NCBI GenBank assembly: GCA_022824305.1
Contig: JAJEAD010000011.1
Span: forward strand, 1 to 64,000
Direction: 5' to 3'
DNA length: 64,000 nucleotides
From: Gammaproteobacteria bacterium
GTDB lineage: Bacteria; Pseudomonadota; Gammaproteobacteria; HK1
The notes under the pieces are model-generated. The model was not told the origin of the DNA and did no database searches. It saw nothing but the letters and a program-made list of their open reading frames with translations. Position numbers and translations under genes: made by a program. Positions 35,604 through 43,930 of the stretch are shown in pieces (position 1 is the stretch's first letter; the number at the start of each line of letters is the position of its first letter).

Positions 35604-37334
35604 ATGAGCAAGAGGACACGCAGTCGCCGCAGCGCCGAGTGGTTCGGCAAGAAAGGCAAGGACGGCTTCCACCATCGAAGCTGGATGAAGAACCAGGGCC
35701 TGCCCCACCACCTCTTCGACGGCCGCCCGGTCATCGGCATCTGCAACACCTGGTCGGAGCTCACGCCGTGCAACGCGCACTTCCGGGTACTCGCGGAACG
35801 GGTCAAGCGCGGGGTCTACGAGCAAGGGGGCTTCCCGCTCGAGTTTCCCGTGATGTCGCTCGGCGAGACCCTGATGCGCCCCTCGACGATGCTCTACCGC
35901 AACCTCGTGAGCATGGACGTCGAGGAGTCCGTCCGAGCCAACCCTCTCGACGGCGTGGTGCTGCTCGCCGGCTGCGACAAGACGACCCCGGCCCTGCTCA
36001 TGGGCGCGGCGAGCTGCGACCTGCCCGCGCTCGTCGTCTCCGGCGGCCCGATGCTGAACGGCCGCTTCCGCGAAGAGCAGATCGGCTCCGGGACCCACGT
36101 GTGGAAGTTCGAGGCGATGGTGCGCGCCGGCGACATGTCGATGCAGGAGTTCATGGACGCCGAAGCCTGCATGTCGCGCTCCGTGGGTCACTGCATGACG
36201 ATGGGGACCGCCTCGACGATGGCGAGCATGGCGGAAACCCTCGGCATGGCGCTGCCGGCGAACGCGGCCATCCCCGCCGCGGACTCGCGGCGCAACGTGC
36301 TCGCCCACATGGCGGGACGGCGCATCGTGGAGATGGTGGAGGAAGGGCTCACGATGTCGAAGATCCTCACGCGCGAGGCCTTCGAGAACGCCATCCGCAC
36401 CAACGGCGCGATCGGCGGCTCCACGAACGCGGTGGTGCACCTGCTCGCGCTCGCGGGAAGGGTTGGAGTCGACCTCTCCCTCGACGACTGGGACGCGCTC
36501 GGGCGCGACGTGCCCTGCATCGTGAACCTCATGCCCTCCGGCAAGTACCTGATGGAGGACTTCTTCTACGCGGGCGGCCTGCCGGCGGTGCACCGGGAGC
36601 TCGTGGAGGCGGGACTGCTGCACGCGGACGCCCTGACCGCCAACGGCCGCACCCTCGGAGAGAACGTCGCGGACGCGCCATGCTGGAACCGTGACGTGAT
36701 CTTCCCGCTGTCGAAGCCCTTCAAGGCGCAGGGGGGCATCGCGGTGCTGCACGGCAACCTCGCGCCCCAGGGCGCCATCATCAAGCCCTCCGCCGCCACC
36801 CCGTCGCTCATGCGACACCGCGGCCGGGCGGTGGTCTTCGAGGACATCGACGACTACAAGGCCCGCATCGACGACCCGGACCTCGAAGTCGACGAGACCA
36901 GTGTCCTCGTGCTCAAGGGCTGCGGTCCGAAGGGCTACCCGGGCTTCCCGGAGACCGGCAACATGGGCCTGCCCGCGAAGCTGCTCAAACGCGGCGTCAC
37001 CGACATGGTCCGGATCTCCGACGCCCGGATGTCGGGCACCGCCTACGGCACCGTGGTGCTGCATACTGCGCCGGAGGCCGCGGATGGAGGCCCCCTCGCG
37101 CTGGTGGAGGACGGAGACGAGATCGAGCTCGACGTCCCCGCCCGCCGTCTGGTGCTGCACGTCGCCGACGAGGTGCTGTCCGAGCGCCGCGCCGCGTGGC
37201 GCCCCCCGGAAGCCCACTCCGACCGGGGCTACCTCCGGCTCTATCTCGACCATGTCATGCAGGCCGACACCGGCGCGGACCTGGATTTCCTCGTCGGCCG
37301 TAGCGGAGCCGGGGTGCCGCGGGAGAGTCACTGA
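35604..37334 (+). CDS. IlvD/Edd-family dehydratase (sugar-acid dehydratase type)
   Basis: 576 aa. Fe-S/Mg ligands and motifs: GICNTWSELTPCN, LAGCDKTTPALLMGAAS, CMSRSVGHCMTMGTASTMAS and the C-terminal GCGPKGYPGFPETGNMG and RISDARMSGTAYGTVVLH. Within the family it looks like the L-arabinonate/pentonate dehydratase clade (N-terminal RSAEWFGKKGKDGFHHRSWMK) rather than the branched-chain IlvD. It would dehydrate an aldonate to a 2-keto-3-deoxy acid. Sits beside TRAP dctP and dctQ, agreeing with uptake of a sugar acid. Confidence 0.88.
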   Translation: MSKRTRSRRSAEWFGKKGKDGFHHRSWMKNQGLPHHLFDGRPVIGICNTWSELTPCNAHFRVLAERVKRGVYEQGGFPLEFPVMSLGETLMRPSTMLYRNLVSMDVEESVRANPLDGVVLLAGCDKTTPALLMGAASCDLPALVVSGGPMLNGRFREEQIGSGTHVWKFEAMVRAGDMSMQEFMDAEACMSRSVGHCMTMGTASTMASMAETLGMALPANAAIPAADSRRNVLAHMAGRRIVEMVEEGLTMSKILTREAFENAIRTNGAIGGSTNAVVHLLALAGRVGVDLSLDDWDALGRDVPCIVNLMPSGKYLMEDFFYAGGLPAVHRELVEAGLLHADALTANGRTLGENVADAPCWNRDVIFPLSKPFKAQGGIAVLHGNLAPQGAIIKPSAATPSLMRHRGRAVVFEDIDDYKARIDDPDLEVDETSVLVLKGCGPKGYPGFPETGNMGLPAKLLKRGVTDMVRISDARMSGTAYGTVVLHTAPEAADGGPLALVEDGDEIELDVPARRLVLHVADEVLSERRAAWRPPEAHSDRGYLRLYLDHVMQADTGADLDFLVGRSGAGVPRESH

Positions 37335-37507
37335 GTCCGCGGACTCGCAGCTTCCCGAAGCTCCCGACTCACCTGCCGCGCAGCCCGCACGGGTTGCCGG
37401 CGGCGACAGCCCCCTCTTCCGGCACTCTCCCGGGTCACGGCGGCTGCGCCGGGCCCCGCCTCCCGCCGAGGCGGGCCCGGCTCACCGTGTGGCTCAATCG
37501 ACGTCAA

Positions 37508-37541
37508 CCCGGCCCTTCCCGAACGCGCGGGAAGGGCCGGG
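37508..37541. terminator. Bidirectional hairpin between convergent ilvD/edd-type gene and dctP
   Basis: A perfect 13-bp stem (CCCGGCCCTTCCC with GGGAAGGGCCGGG) and an 8-nt loop. Located in the gap where two genes converge, so it can stop transcripts from both sides. It lacks a clear T-run, so termination may be inefficient or factor-dependent. Confidence 0.55.
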
Positions 37542-37552
37542 GGAGGTCTTCG

Positions 37553-38539
37553 TTACTGCCGTCCGACCTGCTCGATGAGGGCGGCGCCTCCGACCTTGTC
37601 GGCGTACTTCGCGTAGACGCCCTCGAGCGCGGCCTGGAAGACGCTCGAGTCCACCGTGTCGAATTGCAGACCCAGGTCCTTGAGCTGGCTCTGGGCCGCC
37701 ATGTCCTTCTCGGTGTATGAGGCCCGCTCCGCCGCGACCGCCTCCGCGGCCGCTTCCCAGACCGCGGCCTGAACCGCCACCGGAAGGTCGTCGTAGACCT
37801 TCTTGCTCATGATGATCACGGCGGGAAGGAAGATGTGCCCGGTCAGGGACACGTACTTGACGGTCTCGTAGAACTTCTCGCCGAGCAGATCGATGTGGTC
37901 TCCCTCCGCACCGTCGACCACGCCCTGCTGGAGCGCGCTGTAGAGCTCACCGAAGGATATCGGGGTGGCCTGTCCGCCCAGGGCGTTGAAGCTGTCCACC
38001 ATGACCTCGCTGCTCATGGTGCGGATCTTGAGCCCCTCCATGTCCGCCGGAGACAGCACCGGGCGCTTGGAGTTCCAGAGGTTCCGGTTGCCGCCGTAGA
38101 CCCAGCCGAGCACGATTACGTCGAGGCGACTCTCGATCGCCTGGGCGATGCGGTTTCCGACCGGACCGTCGATCACCCGGTAGAAGTGGTCCTCTCCCTT
38201 GAAGATGAAGGGCAGGTTCAGCAGCTCGGCCTCCGGGACGAATCCCGAGATGCCCGCGGTGCCGTTGATGTTGAACGCCACCGTGCCGAGGTCCACGAGC
38301 TCCGTCACCTGCTCCTCGGTACCGAGCTGCTCGGCCGGGAACACCTGGACATCGACCGCGCCACCGGTGCGCGCTTCCAGCACCTCCTCCAGCTTCAGGA
38401 GGCCGTCGTCGAAGGGGTGGCCCTGAAAGCCGTTGTGCGCCGCCCTCAGCACGATGTCGGCGGCACTGACCCCCGACGCGGCGCAAAGCAGTGCCACGCC
38501 CGCCACGAGGGCCGGAATCGAACCCGGTCTGGTATTCAT
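37553..38539 (-). CDS. dctP: TRAP transporter substrate-binding protein, DctP family
   Basis: 328 aa with a signal peptide (ALVAGVALLCAASGVSAA). DctP features: LRAAHNGFQGHPFDDGLLKLEE, VFPAEQLGTEEQVTELVDLGT, LPFIFKGEDHFYRV, NLWNSKRPVLSPADMEGLKIRTM and GELYSALQQGVVDGAEGD. The conserved ligand Arg is in LKIRTMSS. It captures an organic acid in the periplasm for the DctQ/DctM membrane pair. The order of genes is dctQ then dctP on the minus strand with a 229-nt gap holding no gene. Confidence 0.92.
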   Translation of the reverse strand: MNTRPGSIPALVAGVALLCAASGVSAADIVLRAAHNGFQGHPFDDGLLKLEEVLEARTGGAVDVQVFPAEQLGTEEQVTELVDLGTVAFNINGTAGISGFVPEAELLNLPFIFKGEDHFYRVIDGPVGNRIAQAIESRLDVIVLGWVYGGNRNLWNSKRPVLSPADMEGLKIRTMSSEVMVDSFNALGGQATPISFGELYSALQQGVVDGAEGDHIDLLGEKFYETVKYVSLTGHIFLPAVIIMSKKVYDDLPVAVQAAVWEAAAEAVAAERASYTEKDMAAQSQLKDLGLQFDTVDSSVFQAALEGVYAKYADKVGGAALIEQVGRQ

Positions 38540-38768
38540 CGTCTCGCTCCTGTTTCTGGTGTGTGTCGCCCATGGCTCCCGGTCCGGTCCCTGTCCGGGG
38601 TTCGGCACGCAGCCGCCCTCCGGACCCGCGCGCCTCCCAACGGGAGCACAAAGGACACCGGCGGCAGCCTCGTTCGAACCTCGAGGGAAACCGGATGGTG
38701 CCGATTCGCCCGCCCGCCCTTCCCTGGCGATCGAGGCCGAGCCATCAAAGTCCATCACCCGCGGGATG

Positions 38769-39245
38769 TCAATCGCGGCCGCGCCAGTCGCGCCACGCGT
38801 TGCGTGCGACGTAGTAGAGCATGAGCACGCCGCCGGCGATTCCGGACGAGTACGGCAGGGCCTTCGACAGGCCGGTGGCCGGACCGATCTGACGCCTCAC
38901 CGACCACGTGATCTCGACCGCCTTCCACACGAACACGCAGAGCAGGACGCAGACCAGGATCGAGACCACGAGCGCGATGCGCCTGCGCACCCCCTCCGGA
39001 AAGCGGTTCACGAGGAAGACGAGCGCGAAGTGGGCCTTGATCTTGAATCCGTACGCGGCGCTCAGCATTGCGAGCCACATCAGGAGGTAGCGCGCCAGCT
39101 CCTCCGACCAGGACAGCGAGACCTGCAGCAGGTAGCGGGTCACCACCTGCGCGAAGATGACCGTGACGATGGTGACCATCAACGCGCACAGGACGGACTC
39201 CAGGGGATGGAGCAGCACGATCCGGATGCGCTCTCCTCCGCTCAT
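38769..39245 (-). CDS. dctQ: TRAP transporter small permease, DctQ subunit
   Basis: 158 aa, four hydrophobic segments, with the family segment FAQVVTRYLLQVSLSWSEELARYLLMWLAMLSAAYGFK (positions about 30-67), a DctQ hallmark. It joins DctM in the membrane. It lies 46 nt downstream of the alcohol dehydrogenase gene and upstream of dctP. The only DctM in the window is at 29332-30615, far away, so these may form one system split by inserted DNA. Confidence 0.88.
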   Translation of the reverse strand: MSGGERIRIVLLHPLESVLCALMVTIVTVIFAQVVTRYLLQVSLSWSEELARYLLMWLAMLSAAYGFKIKAHFALVFLVNRFPEGVRRRIALVVSILVCVLLCVFVWKAVEITWSVRRQIGPATGLSKALPYSSGIAGGVLMLYYVARNAWRDWRGRD

Positions 39246-39291
39246 CGGGGCCGGAAACGCTCTTCGGTCACCACCCGCCTCGCCTTCCTGG

Positions 39292-40413
39292 TCAATGTAC
39301 CCGGTTCGGCGGCTCTTCGTGAGGATAGAGGTAGATCTTCCCGCAGCGCTTGGTGAGCGCGACCTCGAAGGCCTCCGCCGCCCGCGACATGGGAAACTCG
39401 TGCGTCACCATGAGGTCGATGCTCCGTTGCACCGATTCGTCCAGGAGCATCGTGAGCAGCCGGTCGCGGTGGTTGACGTCCACGTCGTGCCCCCCGGTCC
39501 AGGTCGCGTGCTTGTTGAGGAGCTCGTCGAGAACGTGCAGGGGATATCTCTCGTCGGAGCCGGGCACGAAGCCGAGCGAGTAGATTCGGCCGTACTGGCG
39601 AATCGCGCTCAGGCAACGCTGCTGGTAGTAGGGATAGCCGGAGCACTCGAAGGCATGATCGACGCCCTGCTTGAAGCCGGTGATTTCCCGGACCTGCTGC
39701 TGCCAGTCCGGCGAATCGGGATTCACGATGTGGTGCGCGCCGAGCCTGCGACACATCTCCATCCGGTAAGGGTTCCGCCCCAGAACGATGACCTTCGCTC
39801 CGCGGTACCGGGCGTTGATGACGATGCCGAAGCCGATGAACCCGATACCGGCCACCAGCACGTGGTCGCCGGTCGCGACCCCGAGCGTCTCCACCGCCGA
39901 GAAGGTGCAGCCGCAGGCGCAGTTCGCCGCCGCCGCGTGCCGGAACGAGAGACCCTCGGGTATGCGCTGGAGCATGTCCTCCGGTACCGTCCGGTACTTT
40001 GCGAAAGCGAAGCCTCCGGAGTTGTTTCCGCAGGCCCTTTCGTGGCTGTAGTGGGCTCGGTCAGGGCCGATCTTCCCGTGCAGCTCGCAATGGGTCGGGC
40101 TGTAGCCGCGCAGGCACGGCACGCACTTTCCGCAACGCTTTCCCTGGTAGACGATGACCCGGTCGCCCGGCGCGAATCGCGAGCCTTCGCAGACCTCCAC
40201 CACCTCGCCCACGCCCTCGTGGCCCAGGTGTTCGGCGTCGTTGGAATCCTCTTCGAAGGTGTGGTCCCGGTAGATCTGGTGCTCTATGCAGATCGGCGCG
40301 ATGAGCGCCTTGACCAGCGCGTAGCCGGGGATGATCCGCGGGTACGGGCGATCCACCAGCCTCACCTCGCCGGGCCTCGGAATGGTCAGCACCGTGTTGA
40401 CAGGCTTTGACAT
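39292..40413 (-). CDS. Zinc-type alcohol dehydrogenase (MDR family)
   Basis: 373 aa. GroES-like N-terminus with the active-site HLGHEGVGEVVEV and GDRVIVY, a structural zinc lobe (CGKCVPCLRGYSPTHC), and a Rossmann motif VLVAGIGFIGFG. The catalytic region has CIEHQIYRDH where class enzymes have a Cys-His ligand set. It likely oxidises a secondary alcohol or polyol with NAD(P). It is the first gene of a dctQ-dctP unit, suggesting a role in catabolism of the imported substrate. Confidence 0.87.
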   Translation of the reverse strand: MSKPVNTVLTIPRPGEVRLVDRPYPRIIPGYALVKALIAPICIEHQIYRDHTFEEDSNDAEHLGHEGVGEVVEVCEGSRFAPGDRVIVYQGKRCGKCVPCLRGYSPTHCELHGKIGPDRAHYSHERACGNNSGGFAFAKYRTVPEDMLQRIPEGLSFRHAAAANCACGCTFSAVETLGVATGDHVLVAGIGFIGFGIVINARYRGAKVIVLGRNPYRMEMCRRLGAHHIVNPDSPDWQQQVREITGFKQGVDHAFECSGYPYYQQRCLSAIRQYGRIYSLGFVPGSDERYPLHVLDELLNKHATWTGGHDVDVNHRDRLLTMLLDESVQRSIDLMVTHEFPMSRAAEAFEVALTKRCGKIYLYPHEEPPNRVH

Positions 40414-40463
40414 GGCGCCCTCCCCGCCTTCCGGCTGCTCGCAACCCGACCCGAACGGAACTC

Positions 40464-40471
40464 TATCGAAA
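40464..40471. repeat. Target-site duplication, left copy (TATCGAAA)
   Basis: TATCGAAA occurs directly outside the left inverted repeat and again at 43955-43962 outside the right one. An 8-bp duplication is the expected size for IS1595-family transposition. The match is exact, showing that the insertion is a single event between these two copies. Confidence 0.85.
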
Positions 40472-40495
40472 GGGAATTATATCGGATAGTGCCCA
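40472..40495. repeat. Left terminal inverted repeat of the IS1595-family element
   Basis: GGGAATTATATCGGATAGTG and four more bases (CCCA). Its reverse complement matches the right end 43931-43954 at 23 of 24 positions; only the fourth base differs (A here, G there). Confidence 0.9.
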
Positions 40496-40525
40496 TTGAC
40501 AGCCGTGGGCACTAAAAGGTAAATT
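40496..40525 (+). promoter_or_regulatory. Candidate transposase promoter
   Basis: A perfect TTGACA at 40496-40501, 18 bp spacing, TAAATT at 40520-40525 (four of six to TATAAT), directly inside the left terminal repeat and 28 nt upstream of the transposase ATG. Inward promoters next to a terminal repeat are usual for IS elements. Confidence 0.55.
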
Positions 40526-40553
40526 CTGATTCAACCACTTGGGAGAGTGAGTC

Positions 40554-41546
40554 ATGAGTCAGAAGGCACCCGGCAAGTCGTTCCGCAAGGGCATGACCCT
40601 GATGGATCTGCTCAAGATGTTCCCCGACGACGCCACCGCCGAGCGGTGGTTTGTCGAGACCCGATGGTCAGGTGACCCCGCGTGTCCGCACTGCGGCTCC
40701 ACCAACGTGCTCTCAGGCGCCAAGCACAAGACCATGCCCTACCGCTGCCGCGAGAAGGAATGCCGCAAGCGGTTCAGCGTGCGCACCGGCACCGTCATGG
40801 AGTCGAGCAACCTGCCCTTCCAGACCTGGGCGATCGCCATGTTCCTGGTGACCACCAGCCTCAAGTCCGTCTCGAGCATGAAGCTCCACCGCGACCTGGG
40901 CATCACTCAGAAGTCGGCGTGGCACCTGGCGCACCGTCTGCGCCGCGCCTGGGACGAAGACCGCAACTGGAAGTTCTCCGGCCCGGTCGAAACCGACGAA
41001 GCCTACTTCGGCGGCCTGCGCCGGAACATGAGCAACACCAAGCGCCGCGAGCTCTCCGAGGCCGGCCCGAAGCGCGGGCCCAGCGACAAGACCCTCGTCG
41101 CGGGCATCAAAGACAGAGAGACCAACCAAGTCTCTGCCCGAGTCCTCCCCTCTGCCAGCCGGGCCAACCTGCACGGCTTCGTGGCCGACCACGCCGAGCC
41201 CGAGGCGACCGTCTACACCGACGAGGCACCCGTCTACGAGACCCTCCCGTTTCACCACGAGAGCGTCAAGCACAGCGTCAGAGAGTTCGTTCGAGGGATG
41301 GCCCATACCAACGGCATCGAATCGTTCTGGAGCATGCTGAAACGTGCCCACATGGGCACCTTCCACAAGCTGAGCCCGAAGCACCTGGACCGCTATGTCC
41401 AGGAGTTCGCCGGACGCCACAACGTGCGACCCCTCGACACCGAACACCAGCTCATCAACCTGATGCTCTGCATGGACGGCAAGCGGCTCCGCTACGAAGA
41501 CCTGATCGCCCCGAACGGGTTGGAATCAGGGGCACGCTCGGCGTAG
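40554..41546 (+). CDS. IS1595-family (ISXO2-like) transposase
   Basis: 330 aa. An N-terminal zinc-binding domain (CPHCGSTNVLSG...YRCREKECRKRFSVRTGTVMESS) and an ISXO2-like DDE-type catalytic domain: GPVETDEAYFGGLRRN (first acid), EPEATVYTDEAPVYETL (second), and GMAHTNGIESFWSMLKRAHMGTFH (N/H-type third residue region). Complete and without frameshift, so probably active. GGGAGAGTGAGTC precedes the ATG. Confidence 0.95.
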   Translation: MSQKAPGKSFRKGMTLMDLLKMFPDDATAERWFVETRWSGDPACPHCGSTNVLSGAKHKTMPYRCREKECRKRFSVRTGTVMESSNLPFQTWAIAMFLVTTSLKSVSSMKLHRDLGITQKSAWHLAHRLRRAWDEDRNWKFSGPVETDEAYFGGLRRNMSNTKRRELSEAGPKRGPSDKTLVAGIKDRETNQVSARVLPSASRANLHGFVADHAEPEATVYTDEAPVYETLPFHHESVKHSVREFVRGMAHTNGIESFWSMLKRAHMGTFHKLSPKHLDRYVQEFAGRHNVRPLDTEHQLINLMLCMDGKRLRYEDLIAPNGLESGARSA

Positions 41547-41641
41547 GCTGAGGGCGCGGGCGGTGGCACCCGCTCCGCGCCTAAACCAATGTCGAAGACC
41601 CATCCGACCCTTTCATGGTAGTCGGGAGGTTTTCGCTTTGT

Positions 41642-41881
41642 CTACTCATCGTCAGGGTGAAGATACTGATGGACAACACTCTCCAGCCGGCGGGAAAGTT
41701 GTGCCGCTCCGGCGGGAGACAAACAGAACTGGAAATCCCGATCATTGTCTTGATCGTGGAGAACCAGAACCACTACTTGTGAAGATGGTTCAAGTTCCGC
41801 CCCCACGGCTGACACCGGACGAGCTTCAATCACTGAGCCGTCGTCTCTCCGGATCACGATAGGCGGTGGGACGTCTTTCAT
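41642..41881 (-). CDS. 79-aa passenger protein of unknown function
   Basis: Starts MKDVPPPIVIRRDDGSVIEA and ends SRRLESVVHQYLHPDDE. The ATG at 41881 follows AAGGAGGG with a 5-nt gap, a strong ribosome binding site. Middle segment SQVVVLVLHDQDNDRDFQFCLSPAGAAQLSRR suggests a small folded domain with an LSP..A..L motif. No family recognised. It lies 64 nt downstream of the secreted passenger gene on the same strand and inside the IS1595 element. Confidence 0.55.
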   Translation of the reverse strand: MKDVPPPIVIRRDDGSVIEARPVSAVGAELEPSSQVVVLVLHDQDNDRDFQFCLSPAGAAQLSRRLESVVHQYLHPDDE

Positions 41882-41945
41882 GAGAACCCTCCTTCTCGTG
41901 GGCTGAGCGTCCCGGCTGGTGGCTCGGCCGGGGCGCTGATCTTCC

Positions 41946-43433
41946 TCAGAATAGGCTCCTGATCTCGAAGGTGCCATCGCCTCCTACTAAGAGACCTGTG
42001 CAGAACGCCGAGAACCGGCCCGCGGTGAGGCTCGTGAACAGGAGCCCAACCGGATAGCACTGGCCTATCTGGTCTACGCTGAGTCGCAGAGTGCCTTGGT
42101 TGAGCCCCCCTTTCGTGTATGTCCAGCGACCGTTGGCGCCGATGCCGTAAATGAGATCGCGTCCTGTCACGCGTCCACCACTGTAGAACAGGTATTCGGA
42201 GACTGCCTCACCGCCGATGCTCACCACGATCTTCTTGCCTCGCACGCGTGTGAGGAACTCGGCCGTGTTGGCCGGGGCAAGGTCGACCACCGGTGCCGGG
42301 TCGCGGAAGTCGACACGAAGACTGCGATGCTCAGACTGCCCGATGCTGGCCGCGTCCCCGCCCTCGAACGCGCCATCTGAGAAGGTCACGGTCAGGTTGG
42401 TGATGTCGTCGGCATCCGCATGGCTTCCAGCCTGTCCGGTGAGGGCCAGCGTGATCGTCGTGGGGCTTGTGCGCTCGAACTGAGCCGTGAGACCCGTCGG
42501 CACGTTGGCCGCGCTGACATGACCGGCCGAGATGGCATCTTCTGTGAAGGTGTCGCCGGTAAGCGTTGCCGTCACGAGACCCGAGACCGCGCCGTTGTTG
42601 TCGGTGGCCTCGTTGAACTCGCCGTCCCAGGAAAGGAAGCGTGCGAAGTCGGCCAGTTCGGGTCCAGGGAGGGAGAGATTCGAGACATGCCCGCTGCGGG
42701 TGACCATCAGGTTCATGACCCACACCGGCTCAGTGGCCGAGACGAAGACCTGCCACTTTCCAGCCCCGTCCCCGAAGCGCCCATCGAAGCGTTGATCTCC
42801 TGATTCGAGCTCCGCCGAGGTGAGCATCGCGGATGCGCCAGGCTCCAGCGTGAGCCTCACCTCGCTTTCACCGGGCACGCCAAGCGCGTCGACGGCGCTG
42901 ATTGAGACCTCGACTGGCGTCTCGTGCGGGTTGACGATGCGCAGTCGACTGGAGAGGCTGCTGTTGCTCCCGGGATTGAAGAAGAGCACGTGCCAGCGGC
43001 CGTCTTCGCCGCGGGGCACGACACTATGCATCTCGGTCAGAAACCCGTCTGGCGTGCGCAGGTACGCCAAGGCGTGAATCGCCAGAGGGGGCGACGCGAT
43101 GGAGGTGTCTATCTCGAGACGCCAGTTGCCTTCGCCATCGCCCACGCCACCCGACAGACCAATGCGGGGATCACCCCTTTCGAGTTGGCGCGAGGTGAAT
43201 TGCCTGCCCTGGTTCGCGGCGAACTCCATGTCTACCGGCCCGAACCGCTTGCCAGCATCGTCTATGGCGTGGATGCGGATCGTGCCGGCATGGTCCGAGC
43301 TGTTGATGATGCGCACGAGACCCACCTGGGCGAGGTTCGAGGCTGGTGTCACGAGCGGCAGGACATGACGGGTAGTCTGAGCGTGCGCGGTCGCGCATGT
43401 CAGGGCGAAGAGCAGCAGAGCGAGGATTCGCAC
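41946..43433 (-). CDS. Secreted repeat protein carried by the IS1595 element (495 aa)
   Basis: GTG start with AGGAGA upstream. Signal peptide at 1-18 (MRILALLLFALTCATAHA). Two related modules: about 25-115 (LAQVGLVRIINSSDHAG, SRQLERGDPRIGLSGGVGD) and about 147-245 (SSRLRIVNPHETPVEV, TSAELESGDQRFDGRFGDG). A third part (about 270-385) has LTGDTFTEDAISAGHVSAAN and GLTAQFERTSPTTITLALTG followed by LTVTFSDGAFEGG, a surface-protein repeat type. The C-terminal part has two Cys (QIGQCYPVG, FSAFCTG). No catalytic motif. Likely an exported or surface-attached protein, perhaps an adhesin (inference); an unusual passenger for a small transposon. Confidence 0.7.
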   Translation of the reverse strand: MRILALLLFALTCATAHAQTTRHVLPLVTPASNLAQVGLVRIINSSDHAGTIRIHAIDDAGKRFGPVDMEFAANQGRQFTSRQLERGDPRIGLSGGVGDGEGNWRLEIDTSIASPPLAIHALAYLRTPDGFLTEMHSVVPRGEDGRWHVLFFNPGSNSSLSSRLRIVNPHETPVEVSISAVDALGVPGESEVRLTLEPGASAMLTSAELESGDQRFDGRFGDGAGKWQVFVSATEPVWVMNLMVTRSGHVSNLSLPGPELADFARFLSWDGEFNEATDNNGAVSGLVTATLTGDTFTEDAISAGHVSAANVPTGLTAQFERTSPTTITLALTGQAGSHADADDITNLTVTFSDGAFEGGDAASIGQSEHRSLRVDFRDPAPVVDLAPANTAEFLTRVRGKKIVVSIGGEAVSEYLFYSGGRVTGRDLIYGIGANGRWTYTKGGLNQGTLRLSVDQIGQCYPVGLLFTSLTAGRFSAFCTGLLVGGDGTFEIRSLF

Positions 43434-43703
43434 GGTGCAGTCTCCTGTGTGATGGAGAACACCGGCACGGAAGAGGTGCCGGGCCGTTGCAATCGTCGCT
43501 CAGGATGGCGAGATCCCACCTATTCACCGAGCAGGGGCGGCCAAACCCCGGCCGTTGATGGCTCTTGTATTCAGCGGGCGCCCCGGCATGGGGCACCTGA
43601 GCAACGATTGCAGGATGGAGGGTGCGCCTCTCGGGGTTGTGCGTCAAACATGCACGCACTCTGGCAAGGGGTGTATGATGGCCGGGCACCTCTGGAGGCC
43701 ACC
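43434..43703. other. Structured intergenic segment inside the IS1595 element
   Basis: Between the divergent secreted-protein and 59-aa genes. It contains two 17-base arms, TGCAATCGTCGCTCAGG (43488-43504) and CCTGAGCAACGATTGCA (43596-43612), complementary at 16 of 17 positions, with a 91-base spacer that itself has short palindromes (GGCCAAACCCCGGCC, GGGCGCCCC). It may encode a folded RNA or be a two-sided operator. Confidence 0.45.
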
Positions 43704-43883
43704 ATGAAGCCATCACACGACGAGCCTCAGATGCCAGTGGTAGAGCTGGCCGACCCCTCTCACCAGCCCTCGAAGGCAGAGATGGAGGAGGATGTGGCCA
43801 TCCCCGAGGCGACTCCAGAGGACTTGGCTCGGGCGGTGCTGCGGCCAGTACGCGTGCGCCACGTGCCGCACCAGAAAGCCTGA
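43704..43883 (+). CDS. 59-aa passenger protein (PSKAEMEED...TPEDLARAVLRPV type)
   Basis: ATG with GGAGG five bases upstream. The sequence contains SHQPSKAEMEEDVAIPEATP followed by EDLARAVLRPVRV, a pattern I associate with very short acidic proteins that occur beside small toxin-like genes in several proteobacteria, but I cannot name a family. Its stop overlaps the first arm of a short hairpin (ATCCCC/GGGGAT at 43883-43900), a weak terminator candidate. Confidence 0.5.
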   Translation: MKPSHDEPQMPVVELADPSHQPSKAEMEEDVAIPEATPEDLARAVLRPVRVRHVPHQKA

Positions 43884-43930
43884 TCCCCCTTCTCGGGGAT
43901 GGGTGGTGCCTCTGGCCTACTCAGGCCAGT

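Noticed and set aside
41563..41862. 99-codon plus-strand frame after the transposase
   Set aside because: It is antisense to the 79-aa gene, which has the better ribosome binding site, and shows no domain.
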